From contig NZ_CP036266.1 of NCBI RefSeq assembly GCF_007744075.1, positions 868,001-932,000 on the forward strand: DNA of 64,000 nt, in the 5' to 3' direction. This stretch comes from Gimesia chilikensis. Its GTDB lineage: Bacteria > Planctomycetota > Planctomycetia > Planctomycetales > Planctomycetaceae. Below the pieces are notes generated by a model. That model was not told the DNA's origin. It did not search any database and saw nothing but the letters and a program-made list of their open reading frames with translations. How positions within the stretch are numbered: the stretch's first letter is position 1; every line of letters begins with the position of its first letter. Below, piece by piece: positions 1 to 8,725 of this stretch. The position numbers and the translations under genes were made by a program.

Positions 1-2
1 TG

Positions 3-992
3 ATGATGCCCGCCGGCTTCGCGGGGGGACACGGCACAGCGGCCGCGGTCAGCGAATCCCTGCAGGCAGGTGGCTTCAATGACGCACAAAGCCTGGGCTT
101 CACGTTTGCCACGATTGGTCTGCTGATCGGGATCTTCGGCGGTCTGACGTTGATTAACATCGCTACCCGACGGGGCTGGACGCACCTGGTCTCTTCCGCA
201 CAGGAACTGCCCGAGAGCACCCGCTCCGGTTTTCTCACTCCGGAAGAACAGACCTCAATGGGCACCAGCACTGTCAGTGCCATGTCCCTTGATCCACTTA
301 CCTGGCACTTCGCGATCGTGATGACCGCGTTCGGCGGTGCACACGGAATCGATTACCTGTTTCGACACGTACTCGAATCCAAAATCATTCTGCCCCTGTT
401 CGCAGTGGCGCTGCTGGTCAGTGCGGTGTTACAACTGGTACTCGAACTCTGTCACATCGGCAAGTATGTCGATCGGCAGGTGATGGCCCGCATCGGTTCC
501 TCGGTCTCCGACTACCTGATTGCCTTCGCGGTCGCCTCGATCAAAATCAGCGTAGTCGTTGAATACATGGCCCCGCTGATCGTCATGTCGCTGCTCGGTT
601 TCCTCTACGCGATTGGCATGCTCTGGTTCCTGGGGCGGCACCTGTTTCACAACTTCTGGTTCGAACGCAGCATCTTCGCCTACGGCTGGATGACCGGCGT
701 CGTCGGCATCGGTGTGCTGCTACTGCGGATCGTCGACCCGCAACTCAAATCCAAAACCCTGCAGGACTACGGCCTCGCTTTTGTTGGTATCTCACCTCTG
801 GAGATCCTGCTGATCGTCGTCGTCCCGCCACTCGTCGCCCGACAGATCATTCTCGCGCCTGCAATTGTCATCGTCGTGATCGCTGTTGCCTGTTTCGCCC
901 TCTCCGCATACTTGGTCGGCTGGTACCGCACTCCACCCGGCGAGTTCCGCCCCGGCGAACAGGAAATCATCGACGAATTGAAGTCGCCATGA
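3..992 (+). CDS. Sodium/glutamate symporter (GltS family), 5' end outside window
   Basis: This is the C-terminal part of a polytopic inner-membrane protein. Residues 6-14 (GFAGGHGTA) match the glycine-rich GGHGTA segment of the sodium:glutamate symporter GltS, followed by the expected small-residue membrane segment. About six or seven further hydrophobic segments follow. The 329 visible residues are short of the usual 400-460 for the family and the N-terminal membrane half is missing, so the ATG at position 3 is probably internal and the gene starts before the window. By homology it would import glutamate with sodium; the substrate is inferred. It is read on the plus strand, with a minus-strand gene converging on its 3' end. 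Confidence 0.8.
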   Translation: MMPAGFAGGHGTAAAVSESLQAGGFNDAQSLGFTFATIGLLIGIFGGLTLINIATRRGWTHLVSSAQELPESTRSGFLTPEEQTSMGTSTVSAMSLDPLTWHFAIVMTAFGGAHGIDYLFRHVLESKIILPLFAVALLVSAVLQLVLELCHIGKYVDRQVMARIGSSVSDYLIAFAVASIKISVVVEYMAPLIVMSLLGFLYAIGMLWFLGRHLFHNFWFERSIFAYGWMTGVVGIGVLLLRIVDPQLKSKTLQDYGLAFVGISPLEILLIVVVPPLVARQIILAPAIVIVVIAVACFALSAYLVGWYRTPPGEFRPGEQEIIDELKSP

Positions 993-1019
993 AATCTCGT
1001 TCAATAGACTGGTACTTAA

Positions 1020-1334
1020 TTAAGGTCCATATCTGGTAAATGCGACCATGAGAATCTGAACAGACGCAAAATAGATCAATACTCCTGCAATGAGTACCAG
1101 AAAATGCTGCAGGGTTGAACGATCGTGTTTATTAAACAGGAAAATGAATGCGACTGGAAAGCCCCATAATGAGTACAAGCTCAAAACTGTGAACAGAAAT
1201 GAGTTCAACAAATTGGGGTAGCTTCTGATATTACCAAAGCGAATTTGTAGGCACATCACAGCTGCAAAGAATGCCTGAAGCCAGATCAGCGATCGGACGT
1301 TCGCCGGGAAGCACTTTACGAGAAACCGTTTCAT
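1020..1334 (-). CDS. Small membrane protein of unknown function
   Basis: A 104-residue protein with three hydrophobic segments (about residues 15-35, 42-65 and 75-98) and short charged loops. No family was recognised. The ATG at 1334 was chosen because upstream extension would run through a 28-base dispersed repeat at 1343-1370, which ends only nine bases before this start. No convincing Shine-Dalgarno sequence is visible. It follows the oxidoreductase gene at 1401-2417 on the same strand and could be co-transcribed with it. Confidence 0.5.
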   Translation of the reverse strand: MKRFLVKCFPANVRSLIWLQAFFAAVMCLQIRFGNIRSYPNLLNSFLFTVLSLYSLWGFPVAFIFLFNKHDRSTLQHFLVLIAGVLIYFASVQILMVAFTRYGP

Positions 1335-1342
1335 GAAAAAAT

Positions 1343-1370
1343 TTCGTGTCTTTTGTGCATTTCGTGGTAG
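1343..1370 (+). repeat. 28-base dispersed repeat, copy 1
   Basis: An imperfect copy of a 28-base motif that begins TTCGTGTCTTT and ends TTTCGTGGTAG. Other copies are at 4088-4115, 5059-5086 and 7075-7102. All four are intergenic and all point the same way on the plus strand, regardless of the direction of the neighbouring genes. This copy sits just before the start of the small membrane protein gene. No function is known to me. Confidence 0.8.
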
Positions 1371-1400
1371 CAAAAACGTACTTAATACCACGTTCGTGGT

Positions 1401-2417
1401 TCACTCCCAGCCACTCAGAACAATCTTCCCAATCGTGTGCCCCGCTTCCAGGGTTTGATGCGCCCACCGCAGGTTCTCTGCATTGATCGGCGAGCGGACC
1501 TCGTTCGCCGTACATTGCAGTTTCCCCGAGTCCAGCCACGCTGACACGCGATTCAACAGGTGATGCTGCTCGATCATATCCGGCGTCTGGAACATCGATC
1601 GCGTATACATGAACTCCCAGATCATCGTTGCCGACTTGCGTTTCATCAGCGACTGATCCAGCGGCTGCTTATTATCCACCAGTAGCACAATCTTGCCCTG
1701 TGGGCGCAGCAGGTCGATGGCCTGATCCCAGTGCTGGTCGGTATTGTTGAACAGCGCGATGTGATCGATCTGCGTCAAACCCAGCGTTTCCACCTGCGGA
1801 CGCAGCGGCTCAAAATGATTGATGACATGGTCGGCCCCGAGTTGCTTGACCCACTCGATCGACTCCGGCCGCGACGCGGTGGTGATCACCGTCAGTCCTG
1901 CCAGCTTCGCGAGTTGGATCCCAATCGAACCGACGCCCCCGGCTCCGCCGGTAATCAGAATCGTCTCACCCGCATTCCCTCCTTCCACGTCAATGCCCAG
2001 CCGATCGAAGAATGATTCATACGCGGTGATCGCTGTGAGGGGAATGGCTGCTGCCTGAGAAAAGTCGAGTGATTTCGGCTTCGTACCCACAATTCGCTCG
2101 TCGATCAACTGGTACTCGGCATTGCATCCGGGGCGGGTAATGTCACCTGCATAAAACACTTCATCACCCGGCTGGAACAGTTCCACCTCCGGTCCGACCG
2201 CCTCGACGACTCCCGCCGCATCCCAGCCGAGCACTTTGGGAGCAGGTTCCTCCCCCTCTTTGGGAGCCCGGACTTTGGTATCCACCGGGTTGACAGCAAT
2301 CGCTTTCACCGCAACCAGCAGGTCCCGCCTGCCTGGCTTCGGTTGATCCAACTCAACATCCATTAATGATGCGGGATCCTCAATCGGCAGATAACGGGTC
2401 AAACCAACGGCTTTCAT
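1401..2417 (-). CDS. Zinc-type alcohol dehydrogenase-like / quinone oxidoreductase family
   Basis: A 338-residue medium-chain dehydrogenase/reductase. The N-terminal GroES-like half has the ..VNPVDTKVR.. and GWDAAGVVEAVG segments typical of the zinc-binding alcohol dehydrogenase family 1 and quinone oxidoreductases. The Rossmann half carries the nucleotide loop GGAGGVGS at about residues 157-164, consistent with NADPH binding. The catalytic cysteine/histidine zinc ligands of classical ADH are not evident, which fits the quinone-oxidoreductase branch. It is likely cytoplasmic. The substrate cannot be told. An SDR oxidoreductase gene lies just upstream on the same strand, about 120 bases away. 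Confidence 0.85.
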   Translation of the reverse strand: MKAVGLTRYLPIEDPASLMDVELDQPKPGRRDLLVAVKAIAVNPVDTKVRAPKEGEEPAPKVLGWDAAGVVEAVGPEVELFQPGDEVFYAGDITRPGCNAEYQLIDERIVGTKPKSLDFSQAAAIPLTAITAYESFFDRLGIDVEGGNAGETILITGGAGGVGSIGIQLAKLAGLTVITTASRPESIEWVKQLGADHVINHFEPLRPQVETLGLTQIDHIALFNNTDQHWDQAIDLLRPQGKIVLLVDNKQPLDQSLMKRKSATMIWEFMYTRSMFQTPDMIEQHHLLNRVSAWLDSGKLQCTANEVRSPINAENLRWAHQTLEAGHTIGKIVLSGWE

Positions 2418-2541
2418 ATTTCAGGCTCCTCTCCAGGGACGATGGGATCTCGGGTGATGAATATCATGTCATGTTCTTCGGAATCGAAACAGAAATCAAG
2501 TTCGCTCTCTTCAGTCAGGATCACACGTTGATAGTGAGCGT

Positions 2542-3336
2542 TTAGCCCAGATCATCTACCAGTCCCCCTTCGACGCGGAGCGCTGCTCCGGTGGTGACGG
2601 AAGACAACGGCGATGAGAGCCAGGCGACCATCGAGGCCACCTCTTCCGGTTCGATGAATCGTTCGATCAATGAGTTCGGGCGAAACCGGGGAATGAACTC
2701 CTTGCGCATTTCCTCAGCAGAAATCCCTTCGTCCTCTGCCAGTTGCGCGACGAAATCCGCGACGCCGTCCGTCCAGGTCGGGCCGGGTAGAACGGCGTTG
2801 ACATTCACCCCTGTCCCTTTCAGCGTTTTCGCCAGTCCCCGCATGACTGAGAGTTGTGCTGTTTTGGTCATGCCGTAATGCACCATCTCGGCCGGAATAC
2901 TGATAGACGATTCGCTGCTGATAAACAGGATCCGTCCCCAGCCCCGGTCCTGCATGCCGGTCGCCAGAGCACGACTCAGTCGAACGCCGCTCATGACGTT
3001 GACTTCAAAGAAACGCAGCCACTCTTCGTCGGGAATCTCAAAGAACGGTTGTGGCTGAAAGATGCCGGCATTATTTACGAGGATATCGATCTCACCAACG
3101 GACTTGAGTCGCTCCAGAAATTCTGCAGCACCGTCCGTCGAACCAACATCGCCATGTACCGCGATCGCCCGGCCGGCTCCCTTTATCGATTCCGCTGCGG
3201 CCTGAGTGCGTTCGGCATCGCGACCATTGACGACTACCGTAGCCCCTTCATCGACCAGTGCCTGGGCAATGGCTTTTCCAATACCCGCGGTCGATCCGGT
3301 AACAACAGCTGTTTTTCCTGTAAGTTGCAAGTCCAT
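2542..3336 (-). CDS. SDR family NAD(P)-dependent oxidoreductase
   Basis: A 264-residue short-chain dehydrogenase. The cofactor motif TGSTAGIG is at residues 13-20, NNAG near residue 89, and the catalytic serine and YxxxK (YGMTK) in the middle of the chain. The C-terminal ..VTTGAALRVEGG.. is the usual SDR ending. The ATG at 3336 is preceded by a good GGGAGG ribosome site, so it is preferred over the TTG one codon earlier. The length is normal. The substrate is unknown. The oxidoreductase gene at 1401-2417 follows on the same strand. Confidence 0.88.
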   Translation of the reverse strand: MDLQLTGKTAVVTGSTAGIGKAIAQALVDEGATVVVNGRDAERTQAAAESIKGAGRAIAVHGDVGSTDGAAEFLERLKSVGEIDILVNNAGIFQPQPFFEIPDEEWLRFFEVNVMSGVRLSRALATGMQDRGWGRILFISSESSISIPAEMVHYGMTKTAQLSVMRGLAKTLKGTGVNVNAVLPGPTWTDGVADFVAQLAEDEGISAEEMRKEFIPRFRPNSLIERFIEPEEVASMVAWLSSPLSSVTTGAALRVEGGLVDDLG

Positions 3337-3673
3337 CAAAGCCTCCCGTCACTGTGAATGATTTATCTCAGTCTGCCCGGAATCCATGAGTCAACAATTG
3401 ATCCCAGCGGAATACGTTTCTCTAGAGAGCACTCTCGCATCTTAGACCAGCAACCCGGGATGATCAAATTCCGCCTGCACAACTTCGCCTGCAAGCGGTC
3501 TGCATCGCGTTGCAGCCACCCTCGACACTTCGATTTTCACTCGAACAAACAGGCTCAGACCGTTGTCTTTGATCAGGCGACTCATATGTTAAATCTCGCC
3601 AATCTCTGCTCGCGATCCGGCTGAAACAGGTTACAATCGAGACTGCAGGCACGGTACAGGGGATACCGCATTC
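3337..3673. other. Intergenic stretch without a convincing gene
   Basis: This gap separates divergent genes and probably holds promoters for both. The only coding signal is a 47-codon minus-strand frame from ATG at 3585 to TAA at 3442, which reads as a mildly basic, protein-like sequence but has no clear ribosome site or family. It is left uncalled. No hairpin or repeat of the families seen elsewhere in the window was noticed. Confidence 0.5.
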
Positions 3674-4069
3674 ATGATTTCCGAAAACAAAACAGAACGG
3701 TCTTACAGCCGGCGGCTGATGCAGCTCTCCACGATCCCGTTTCTGCTGCTGATTGCTTACTGGGTCCTGACCTGGTTCTGGGGCACGACGGAGGTGCAAC
3801 AGGATTATGTGAAGTTCAACAGCAAAGGGTTGCCTGCCAGCGCCCGCATTTATAAGGATCGCCGTCCCGCAGATCTGGAGAGCAACTGGTATCTGATCGG
3901 TTATCCCTGTGCCCCCTGTCCGGGCATCGTCAGTCTGGAAGTCGATATGCGACATTGTGATATCTGTCCGGGCCCCGTCCGCCAGTATTTTTTCTGGTGT
4001 CCCGGCTATCATTCAAAAGTCCCCTTCTGGGGCAGACCGGTTGCAGGAACATACGAGGACACCGACTAA
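3674..4069 (+). CDS. Hypothetical single-pass membrane protein
   Basis: 131 residues. A basic N terminus is followed by one hydrophobic segment (about residues 19-36), then a soluble domain with five cysteines in CAPC, CDIC and single contexts. The paired cysteines could bind metal or form disulfides. The topology suggests an anchored protein facing the periplasm. No family was recognised. It stands alone between two minus-strand genes. Confidence 0.6.
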   Translation: MISENKTERSYSRRLMQLSTIPFLLLIAYWVLTWFWGTTEVQQDYVKFNSKGLPASARIYKDRRPADLESNWYLIGYPCAPCPGIVSLEVDMRHCDICPGPVRQYFFWCPGYHSKVPFWGRPVAGTYEDTD

Positions 4070-4087
4070 GATTCAATGCACTCTCTT

Positions 4088-4115
4088 TTCGTGTTTTTAG
4101 TGACTTTCGTGGTAG
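4088..4115 (+). repeat. 28-base dispersed repeat, copy 2
   Basis: The most diverged of the four copies. It lies between the convergent stops of the genes ending at 4069 and 4158, so here it cannot be a promoter for either neighbour. Confidence 0.7.
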
Positions 4116-4157
4116 TATAAAACCGGAACCGACTCTCGTTCGATAGTTGATCCCGGT

Positions 4158-4937
4158 TCAGAGATTGATCCCGATTCCGTTATCTTCCAGACCCATGATT
4201 TCCCGCCAGCGGGCTTCGATCATCGCCGTATAAAGATACATGTCGGCTCCGTAGTTACCCAGCGCATAACAGTCATTCACTTCCACCAGCAACGTTTCGC
4301 CGGTCGAAGTGATTCCCCAGTCCATGCTGCAGGCGATGGGGCAGCTCTCAAACGCATGCAGTGCAGACTGCATCCGCGTTCTGTCCGGGAAAGCCAGCGG
4401 ATCACCCTGGTAGTTTGCAACCGTTTTGATTGCACCGCGAAAAATATACGCGCGCCATTCCGAAATGAATTCCACCACTTCCTGCACCAGGACCTCAATT
4501 TCGCCGTCAACCGCTGCGGAGGGAATCAGGTCTTTGAACTCCTTGAAAACCGTCCCCGTAAATCGTTTATGTTCCCACAGCGGTTTCACGTGCAGTGCCC
4601 GGGTTTCCTCTTCCTTCTCGAATGGTTGGCGCACTTCTTCCAGTGTCGAAATCCAGAATTCGCGACCGATCCACTCTTTCAGACAGTCAGGCAGATCCTG
4701 CAGGTCCGGTAACGGGCGCTGGGCCCGCTTGATCGCAGAACGCACTGTTCCCACGCCACCCGCAATGATGGTTTCATCGGGAAAAGACAGCAACCCTCGA
4801 TCCAGGGCGCCATCAAATAATGTGGGCGCATCAAACCGGGTGACTTCGTAACCCCGTTCCCAAAACGTATACGCGATTCGCTCCAGGTTCAGATAATTCG
4901 GATCCCCCTTTTGTCCCTGTTGCACATACGCCCGCAT
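4158..4937 (-). CDS. ATP-grasp domain-containing protein (DUF4343-like)
   Basis: 259 residues. The C-terminal half has the look of an ATP-grasp fold: WRAYIFRG, then VDGEIEVLVQEVVEF earlier in the chain, and near the end the acidic metal-binding block LLVEVNDCYALGNYG. The last of these resembles the DUF4343 group of ATP-grasp proteins often found in small ligase or modification loci. The predicted chemistry is ATP-dependent carboxylate-amine ligation; the substrate is unknown. The gene is single, with no peptide precursor or partner recognised next to it. Confidence 0.7.
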   Translation of the reverse strand: MRAYVQQGQKGDPNYLNLERIAYTFWERGYEVTRFDAPTLFDGALDRGLLSFPDETIIAGGVGTVRSAIKRAQRPLPDLQDLPDCLKEWIGREFWISTLEEVRQPFEKEEETRALHVKPLWEHKRFTGTVFKEFKDLIPSAAVDGEIEVLVQEVVEFISEWRAYIFRGAIKTVANYQGDPLAFPDRTRMQSALHAFESCPIACSMDWGITSTGETLLVEVNDCYALGNYGADMYLYTAMIEARWREIMGLEDNGIGINL

Positions 4938-5058
4938 TGTGTTCTCCCGGAAACTGATGTTTTGCTGGAAATTGTCTCTCGGAATTTAAAAAGTCATTAA
5001 ATAGGATTGTATGACACCCACGAACATTCTCAGGTTCAAGGCACAAATCTCGACCTGT

Positions 5059-5086
5059 TTCGTGTCTTTCGCGCCTTTCGTGGTAG
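5059..5086 (+). repeat. 28-base dispersed repeat, copy 3
   Basis: A close match to the consensus. It lies in the divergent gap, 37 bases before the start of the DinB gene and in the sense direction relative to it. Confidence 0.8.
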
Positions 5087-5123
5087 AATCAAACAAACTC
5101 CACCCAGACCAGAGAGGCTCGCC

Positions 5124-5660
5124 ATGACCACCGAACTAAAAATCAACCCGCTCCCCGCTGAAACCCCCGAAATCGGCCGCTGGCTCTGGGCTCTCGCTGA
5201 AGTCCGCCAGCGAACACTCCGCCTGGTAGCCAACATCGATCAACGGCTGCTCGACTGGCGCGGCTCCGACGGTGCTGAAAATTCCGTCGGCTCTCTCCTA
5301 TATCACATCGCCCTCGTCGAAATGTCCTGGCTCTATCTTGACCTTCTGCAGCAGGAGTTTCCGCCTGAGGTCAACAATCTGTTCCCCTTTCCGATGGCGG
5401 ATGAAGCCGGCAAAGTCAGTCACGTTCCCGGCGTCACTCTGCAAGAACACCTGCACCGGCTCGCGACCACACGCGAAATCGCACTCTCCCGATTTCAACA
5501 GATGACCCCCGACGAATGGCACCGGCTCCGACCTCCCGCTAATGACCAGCCCTACGAAACCACACCCGAGTGGGCCGTTTTCCACCTCATCGAACACGAA
5601 GCCGGCCACGCGTTCCAGATCTCCTCCCTCAAAGCCCGCTGGCAACGGTTAGATCCATAG
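5124..5660 (+). CDS. DinB-like / damage-inducible family protein
   Basis: A 178-residue four-helix-bundle protein of the DinB/YfiT type. Candidate metal-ligand histidines are in LLYHIALVE near residue 54 and in the HLIEHEAGHAFQI block near the C terminus, which is typical of DinB_2 proteins. Members are putative metal-dependent transferases, often thiol-dependent; the actual reaction is unknown. The ATG at 5124 is preferred because the frame upstream runs through the 28-base repeat at 5059-5086. The predicted location is cytoplasmic. Confidence 0.8.
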   Translation: MTTELKINPLPAETPEIGRWLWALAEVRQRTLRLVANIDQRLLDWRGSDGAENSVGSLLYHIALVEMSWLYLDLLQQEFPPEVNNLFPFPMADEAGKVSHVPGVTLQEHLHRLATTREIALSRFQQMTPDEWHRLRPPANDQPYETTPEWAVFHLIEHEAGHAFQISSLKARWQRLDP

Positions 5661-5666
5661 GCCGCA

Positions 5667-6314
5667 TCATTCCACATCTTCGACCTTACCCAGTGCTGCT
5701 CCCACACCACCTATGATCGCCCCCGCGGTCGCTCCCAGTCCGATCGGCACGCCAAACGCATACAGGGCCACCGGGTGCGTAGTCGTCATGACCTCTTTAT
5801 TCTCCGGTAACAGGGAACCTGCGCGCTGTTCCACCTTCACAGAGGAAGCCCAGCCCGCGGGTGCAAATGGACTGTAAGCGAGCGAGAACCAGAGCAGCAG
5901 CAAAGAGCCTCCCAGCATCAGCCCCGCGAATCCACCGGCGCAACCAAAGAACGCGATCGAAGAAAGCACACCGCTCCGTTTGCCGACGGTCTTCCATTTC
6001 CCCGATTCCGGCCTCGCCAGATCTGCGGACTCTGTAGCGGCGGTCGTCTGCTCACCGACGGTCTTTGTTTGTGTCGCCCGTTTCCGAGTAACCGCCCCTG
6101 TCAGCACGAGGCCTACGCCTACCCACCAGCCGCAATGCATCCACCAGCGATACGGCTCCAGAGAGGCAGCACGCTGATTGTCAGAACCGATTTCCTGAAT
6201 CAGAAAGGCCCCCAGTCCAAACAGATTCGCAAAAACCAGCCCCCCAGCAGCCATCGCCAGCAACAGTCCATAGCCCTGTGCGAGTCGTTTCCCCAGCGTC
6301 AACAGCATCGGCAT
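5667..6314 (-). CDS. Membrane protein, paralogue of the next gene
   Basis: About 215 residues. Two hydrophobic segments lie in the N-terminal third and two or three in the C-terminal half, separated by a polar linker. It aligns with the product of 6406-7035: YRWWMHCGWWVG matches ITWWQYCGWILVG, and SLLLLWFSLAYSPFAP matches SLLLIWYSLTWSPFYP. The two are therefore a tandem duplication. Start codons at 6314 or 6308 are both possible behind an AGGGGAG site. No known family was recognised. It is convergent with the DinB gene, six bases away. Confidence 0.65.
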   Translation of the reverse strand: MPMLLTLGKRLAQGYGLLLAMAAGGLVFANLFGLGAFLIQEIGSDNQRAASLEPYRWWMHCGWWVGVGLVLTGAVTRKRATQTKTVGEQTTAATESADLARPESGKWKTVGKRSGVLSSIAFFGCAGGFAGLMLGGSLLLLWFSLAYSPFAPAGWASSVKVEQRAGSLLPENKEVMTTTHPVALYAFGVPIGLGATAGAIIGGVGAALGKVEDVE

Positions 6315-6405
6315 TTCTCCCCTCAAGAAACAAGAGCAGGGTACGCAAGAGTAGTGTTTTCTACCCTGCTTTCAACAGTACCAACGCGGGAGAGATCCCA
6401 GGAGA

Positions 6406-7035
6406 TCAAAGATTTTCGTGTTCTTCTTGATAACTCTTAAGCCGCTTTTTCATATCCATTTCTTCAATCACATTCGACACAACATACACTACTGCACCAA
6501 ACACGGCTGAGATTCCTAACAGGTACAGAGCCACTGTGAGATTAATGGAAGTAGTATCAGGATCACTGGTCGGATAAAACGGACTCCAGGTCAGGGAGTA
6601 CCAGATCAGTAACAACGAAACTCCCATCAGGAAGCCCAGAAAGCCACCGAGAAAAGCTATCGTACAATACTGAATAAAATCATCATCCTGTTTCGCATGG
6701 ATTTTCTCATTTCGTTCTACGGGAACTTCATCTTCTCTCTCAACATGCTTTTCTTTCAAATTGACCAGCAGGTGACCGGCTTTGCGAGGCAAACTGACAC
6801 GTTCATTACGAATCTGATAAATTCGCATACTCAGAAAAACGCCCCCTACCAGAATCCAGCCACAATACTGCCACCAGGTGATGGAGTCCGTTCGGTCTGC
6901 CGTACCTCCCAATATTCGATAGAATATTTCGGAAGTTTTGGCAAACACGTAAGCACCCGTAAGTCCCCCTACTGCTGTCGCCAATATCACTCCATAAATG
7001 CGGAAGAAATAATGAATTATCCACCAGAACGGCAT
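6406..7035 (-). CDS. Membrane protein, paralogue of the preceding gene
   Basis: 209 residues with hydrophobic segments near residues 10-32, 48-68, 123-147 and 165-190. The linker is highly charged, and the acidic/basic C-terminal tail is rich in Lys and Glu. It shares the WW..CGW and SLL..W(F/Y)SL..SPF signatures with the product of 5667-6314. It lies upstream of its paralogue on the same strand, about 90 bases apart, so the two may be co-transcribed. The function is unknown. Confidence 0.7.
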   Translation of the reverse strand: MPFWWIIHYFFRIYGVILATAVGGLTGAYVFAKTSEIFYRILGGTADRTDSITWWQYCGWILVGGVFLSMRIYQIRNERVSLPRKAGHLLVNLKEKHVEREDEVPVERNEKIHAKQDDDFIQYCTIAFLGGFLGFLMGVSLLLIWYSLTWSPFYPTSDPDTTSINLTVALYLLGISAVFGAVVYVVSNVIEEMDMKKRLKSYQEEHENL

Positions 7036-7074
7036 GTTTCTTCCTCTGTACTGAACTGACTTGAGAAATAAAAA

Positions 7075-7102
7075 TTCGTGTCTTTAGTGCCTTTCGTGGT
7101 AG
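7075..7102 (+). repeat. 28-base dispersed repeat, copy 4
   Basis: A good match to the consensus. It lies between the RNase PH gene and the membrane-protein gene that follows it on the minus strand, about 40 bases before the latter's start and antisense to it. Confidence 0.8.
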
Positions 7103-7124
7103 TAAATACATTTCGCGGTCCCCA

Positions 7125-7865
7125 CTACAGAGGCCAGTCGCCTCCAATGCACTCCCGCTGAATCGCCGTCAGCTGCTCAATTCCCAGCGTCGCCAGTTCC
7201 AGCTGTGCGTCCAGCATTCCCCGATTGAACACCAGGCCTTCCGCCGTTCCCTGAACTTCCACGAAGTCGCCGCCGCCCGTCATCACCACGTTCATATCCA
7301 CGCCAGCGGTGCTGTCTTCCACGTAATCCAGGTCGAGTACCGGCTCGCCCTCTACCACGCCCACGCTCACCGCGGCCACGCTGTTGGTGAATACCTTCTT
7401 GGGATCAAAGACTTCCCCCTCGGCCAGTTCGCACGTTTCCGGAATCGCCAGCACCGTATCCAGCAGCGCCAGGAAACCGCCTGTGATACTCAGCGTTCGC
7501 GTTCCCCCGTCCGCCTGCAGCACATCGCAGTCCACGGTAATCGTCCGCGGCCCCAGTGCGGCGAAGTCGACCACGGCCCGCAGACTCCGACCGATCAGTC
7601 GCTGAATCTCGCTCGAGCGTCCGTCCGCCCGCCGCTGTTTGCGCGGTGACGTACTGCCCGGCAGCATGTTGTATTCCGCGGTCACCCAGCCGCTCGGGTT
7701 CTCGTCGTTCTTCTTCCACGGTGGCACACTGTTATCCAGGCTCGCTGTACAGAGCACGACAGTGTCTCCCGCCGAGATCAGAATGCTGCCGGGGGTCGCT
7801 TTCGTATACCGGCGTTCGACTTTGATGGGACGGAGTTGATCGGTCTGGCGAGAATCGTGGCGCAT
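7125..7865 (-). CDS. rph: Ribonuclease PH
   Basis: A 246-residue phosphorolytic 3'-5' exoribonuclease that trims tRNA 3' ends using phosphate. Diagnostic segments are all present: the N-terminal [36 protein letters not shown], the phosphate-binding area [15 protein letters not shown], and the C-terminal [16 protein letters not shown]. The length is normal for the family. The ATG at 7865 gives the standard N terminus ([14 protein letters not shown]). The enzyme is cytoplasmic and acts as a hexamer in known homologues. It is divergent from queE. Confidence 0.95.
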   Translation of the reverse strand: MRHDSRQTDQLRPIKVERRYTKATPGSILISAGDTVVLCTASLDNSVPPWKKNDENPSGWVTAEYNMLPGSTSPRKQRRADGRSSEIQRLIGRSLRAVVDFAALGPRTITVDCDVLQADGGTRTLSITGGFLALLDTVLAIPETCELAEGEVFDPKKVFTNSVAAVSVGVVEGEPVLDLDYVEDSTAGVDMNVVMTGGGDFVEVQGTAEGLVFNRGMLDAQLELATLGIEQLTAIQRECIGGDWPL

Positions 7866-8027
7866 GGAAGAATCCTGTCTGCTTGAAGGTGTCATTGTAA
7901 TCTGTGTTCAGCTTAATTTTTCGCTAAAGTTACCACGCTTTGACCGCAGATTTCAATGCAAGATCTCACGCTTTCCGATAAGATAGACGTCATACTCAAA
8001 CCATGTTCATTTTAGGAAGCGTCTCTC

Positions 8028-8708
8028 TTGCTGATCTCGGAAATTTTTCACTCACCCCAGGGCGAAGGGAAATGGATCGGGGTTCCCTCGATTTTCATTC
8101 GGACCAGTGGCTGCAATCTCCGCTGCTGGTTCTGCGATACCCCGTACACCTCCTGGAATCCCGAGGGCGAAAAAATGTCCGTCGATCAGATCCTGGAACA
8201 CATCAAGCAGTACGACTGCGAACACGTCGTCGTTACCGGCGGCGAACCGATGCTGAGCCACGAAATCGAATCGCTCACCCAAAGGCTCCACGCGGACGGC
8301 AAGATCATCACCATCGAAACCGCAGGCACCATCCTCAGCGATGTCCACGCCGACCTGATGTCGATCAGTCCCAAGCTCTCGAACTCAACACCTGTCGACA
8401 ACCCCGAGTGGGCACACCGTCACGACGCCCGCCGCGATCAGCCTACCGTCATTCACGAACTGATCAAACGCCATCCCTACCAGATCAAGTTCGTCGTCGA
8501 TCACCGGGAAGACCTCAGCGAGATCGAGGATTATCTAAAGCGGTACCCAGAAATCAACCGCGAAAATGTGTACCTGATGCCCCAGGGCACCACCGCCGAG
8601 ATGCTCGCCGAACGCATGCCCTGGATTGAAGAGATCGCGAAACAGCTCGGCTGTCAGGTCACCCGCCGGATGCACATCGAACTCTGGGGCAACGTCCGCG
8701 GGAAATAA
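8028..8708 (+). CDS. queE: 7-carboxy-7-deazaguanine synthase
   Basis: A 226-residue radical-SAM enzyme that converts carboxytetrahydropterin to 7-carboxy-7-deazaguanine in queuosine biosynthesis. The iron-sulfur cluster motif CNLRCWFC (CxxxCxxC) is at residues 30-37, preceded by the QueE hallmark EIFHSPQGEG. The VVTGGEPML block follows. The start is a TTG at 8028, with an AGGAAG site at 8014-8019 and eight bases of spacing. The nearby ATG at 8003 is out of frame. No other queuosine gene is in the window. Confidence 0.93.
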   Translation: MLISEIFHSPQGEGKWIGVPSIFIRTSGCNLRCWFCDTPYTSWNPEGEKMSVDQILEHIKQYDCEHVVVTGGEPMLSHEIESLTQRLHADGKIITIETAGTILSDVHADLMSISPKLSNSTPVDNPEWAHRHDARRDQPTVIHELIKRHPYQIKFVVDHREDLSEIEDYLKRYPEINRENVYLMPQGTTAEMLAERMPWIEEIAKQLGCQVTRRMHIELWGNVRGK

Positions 8709-8725
8709 CTTCCGCACGCACAACT

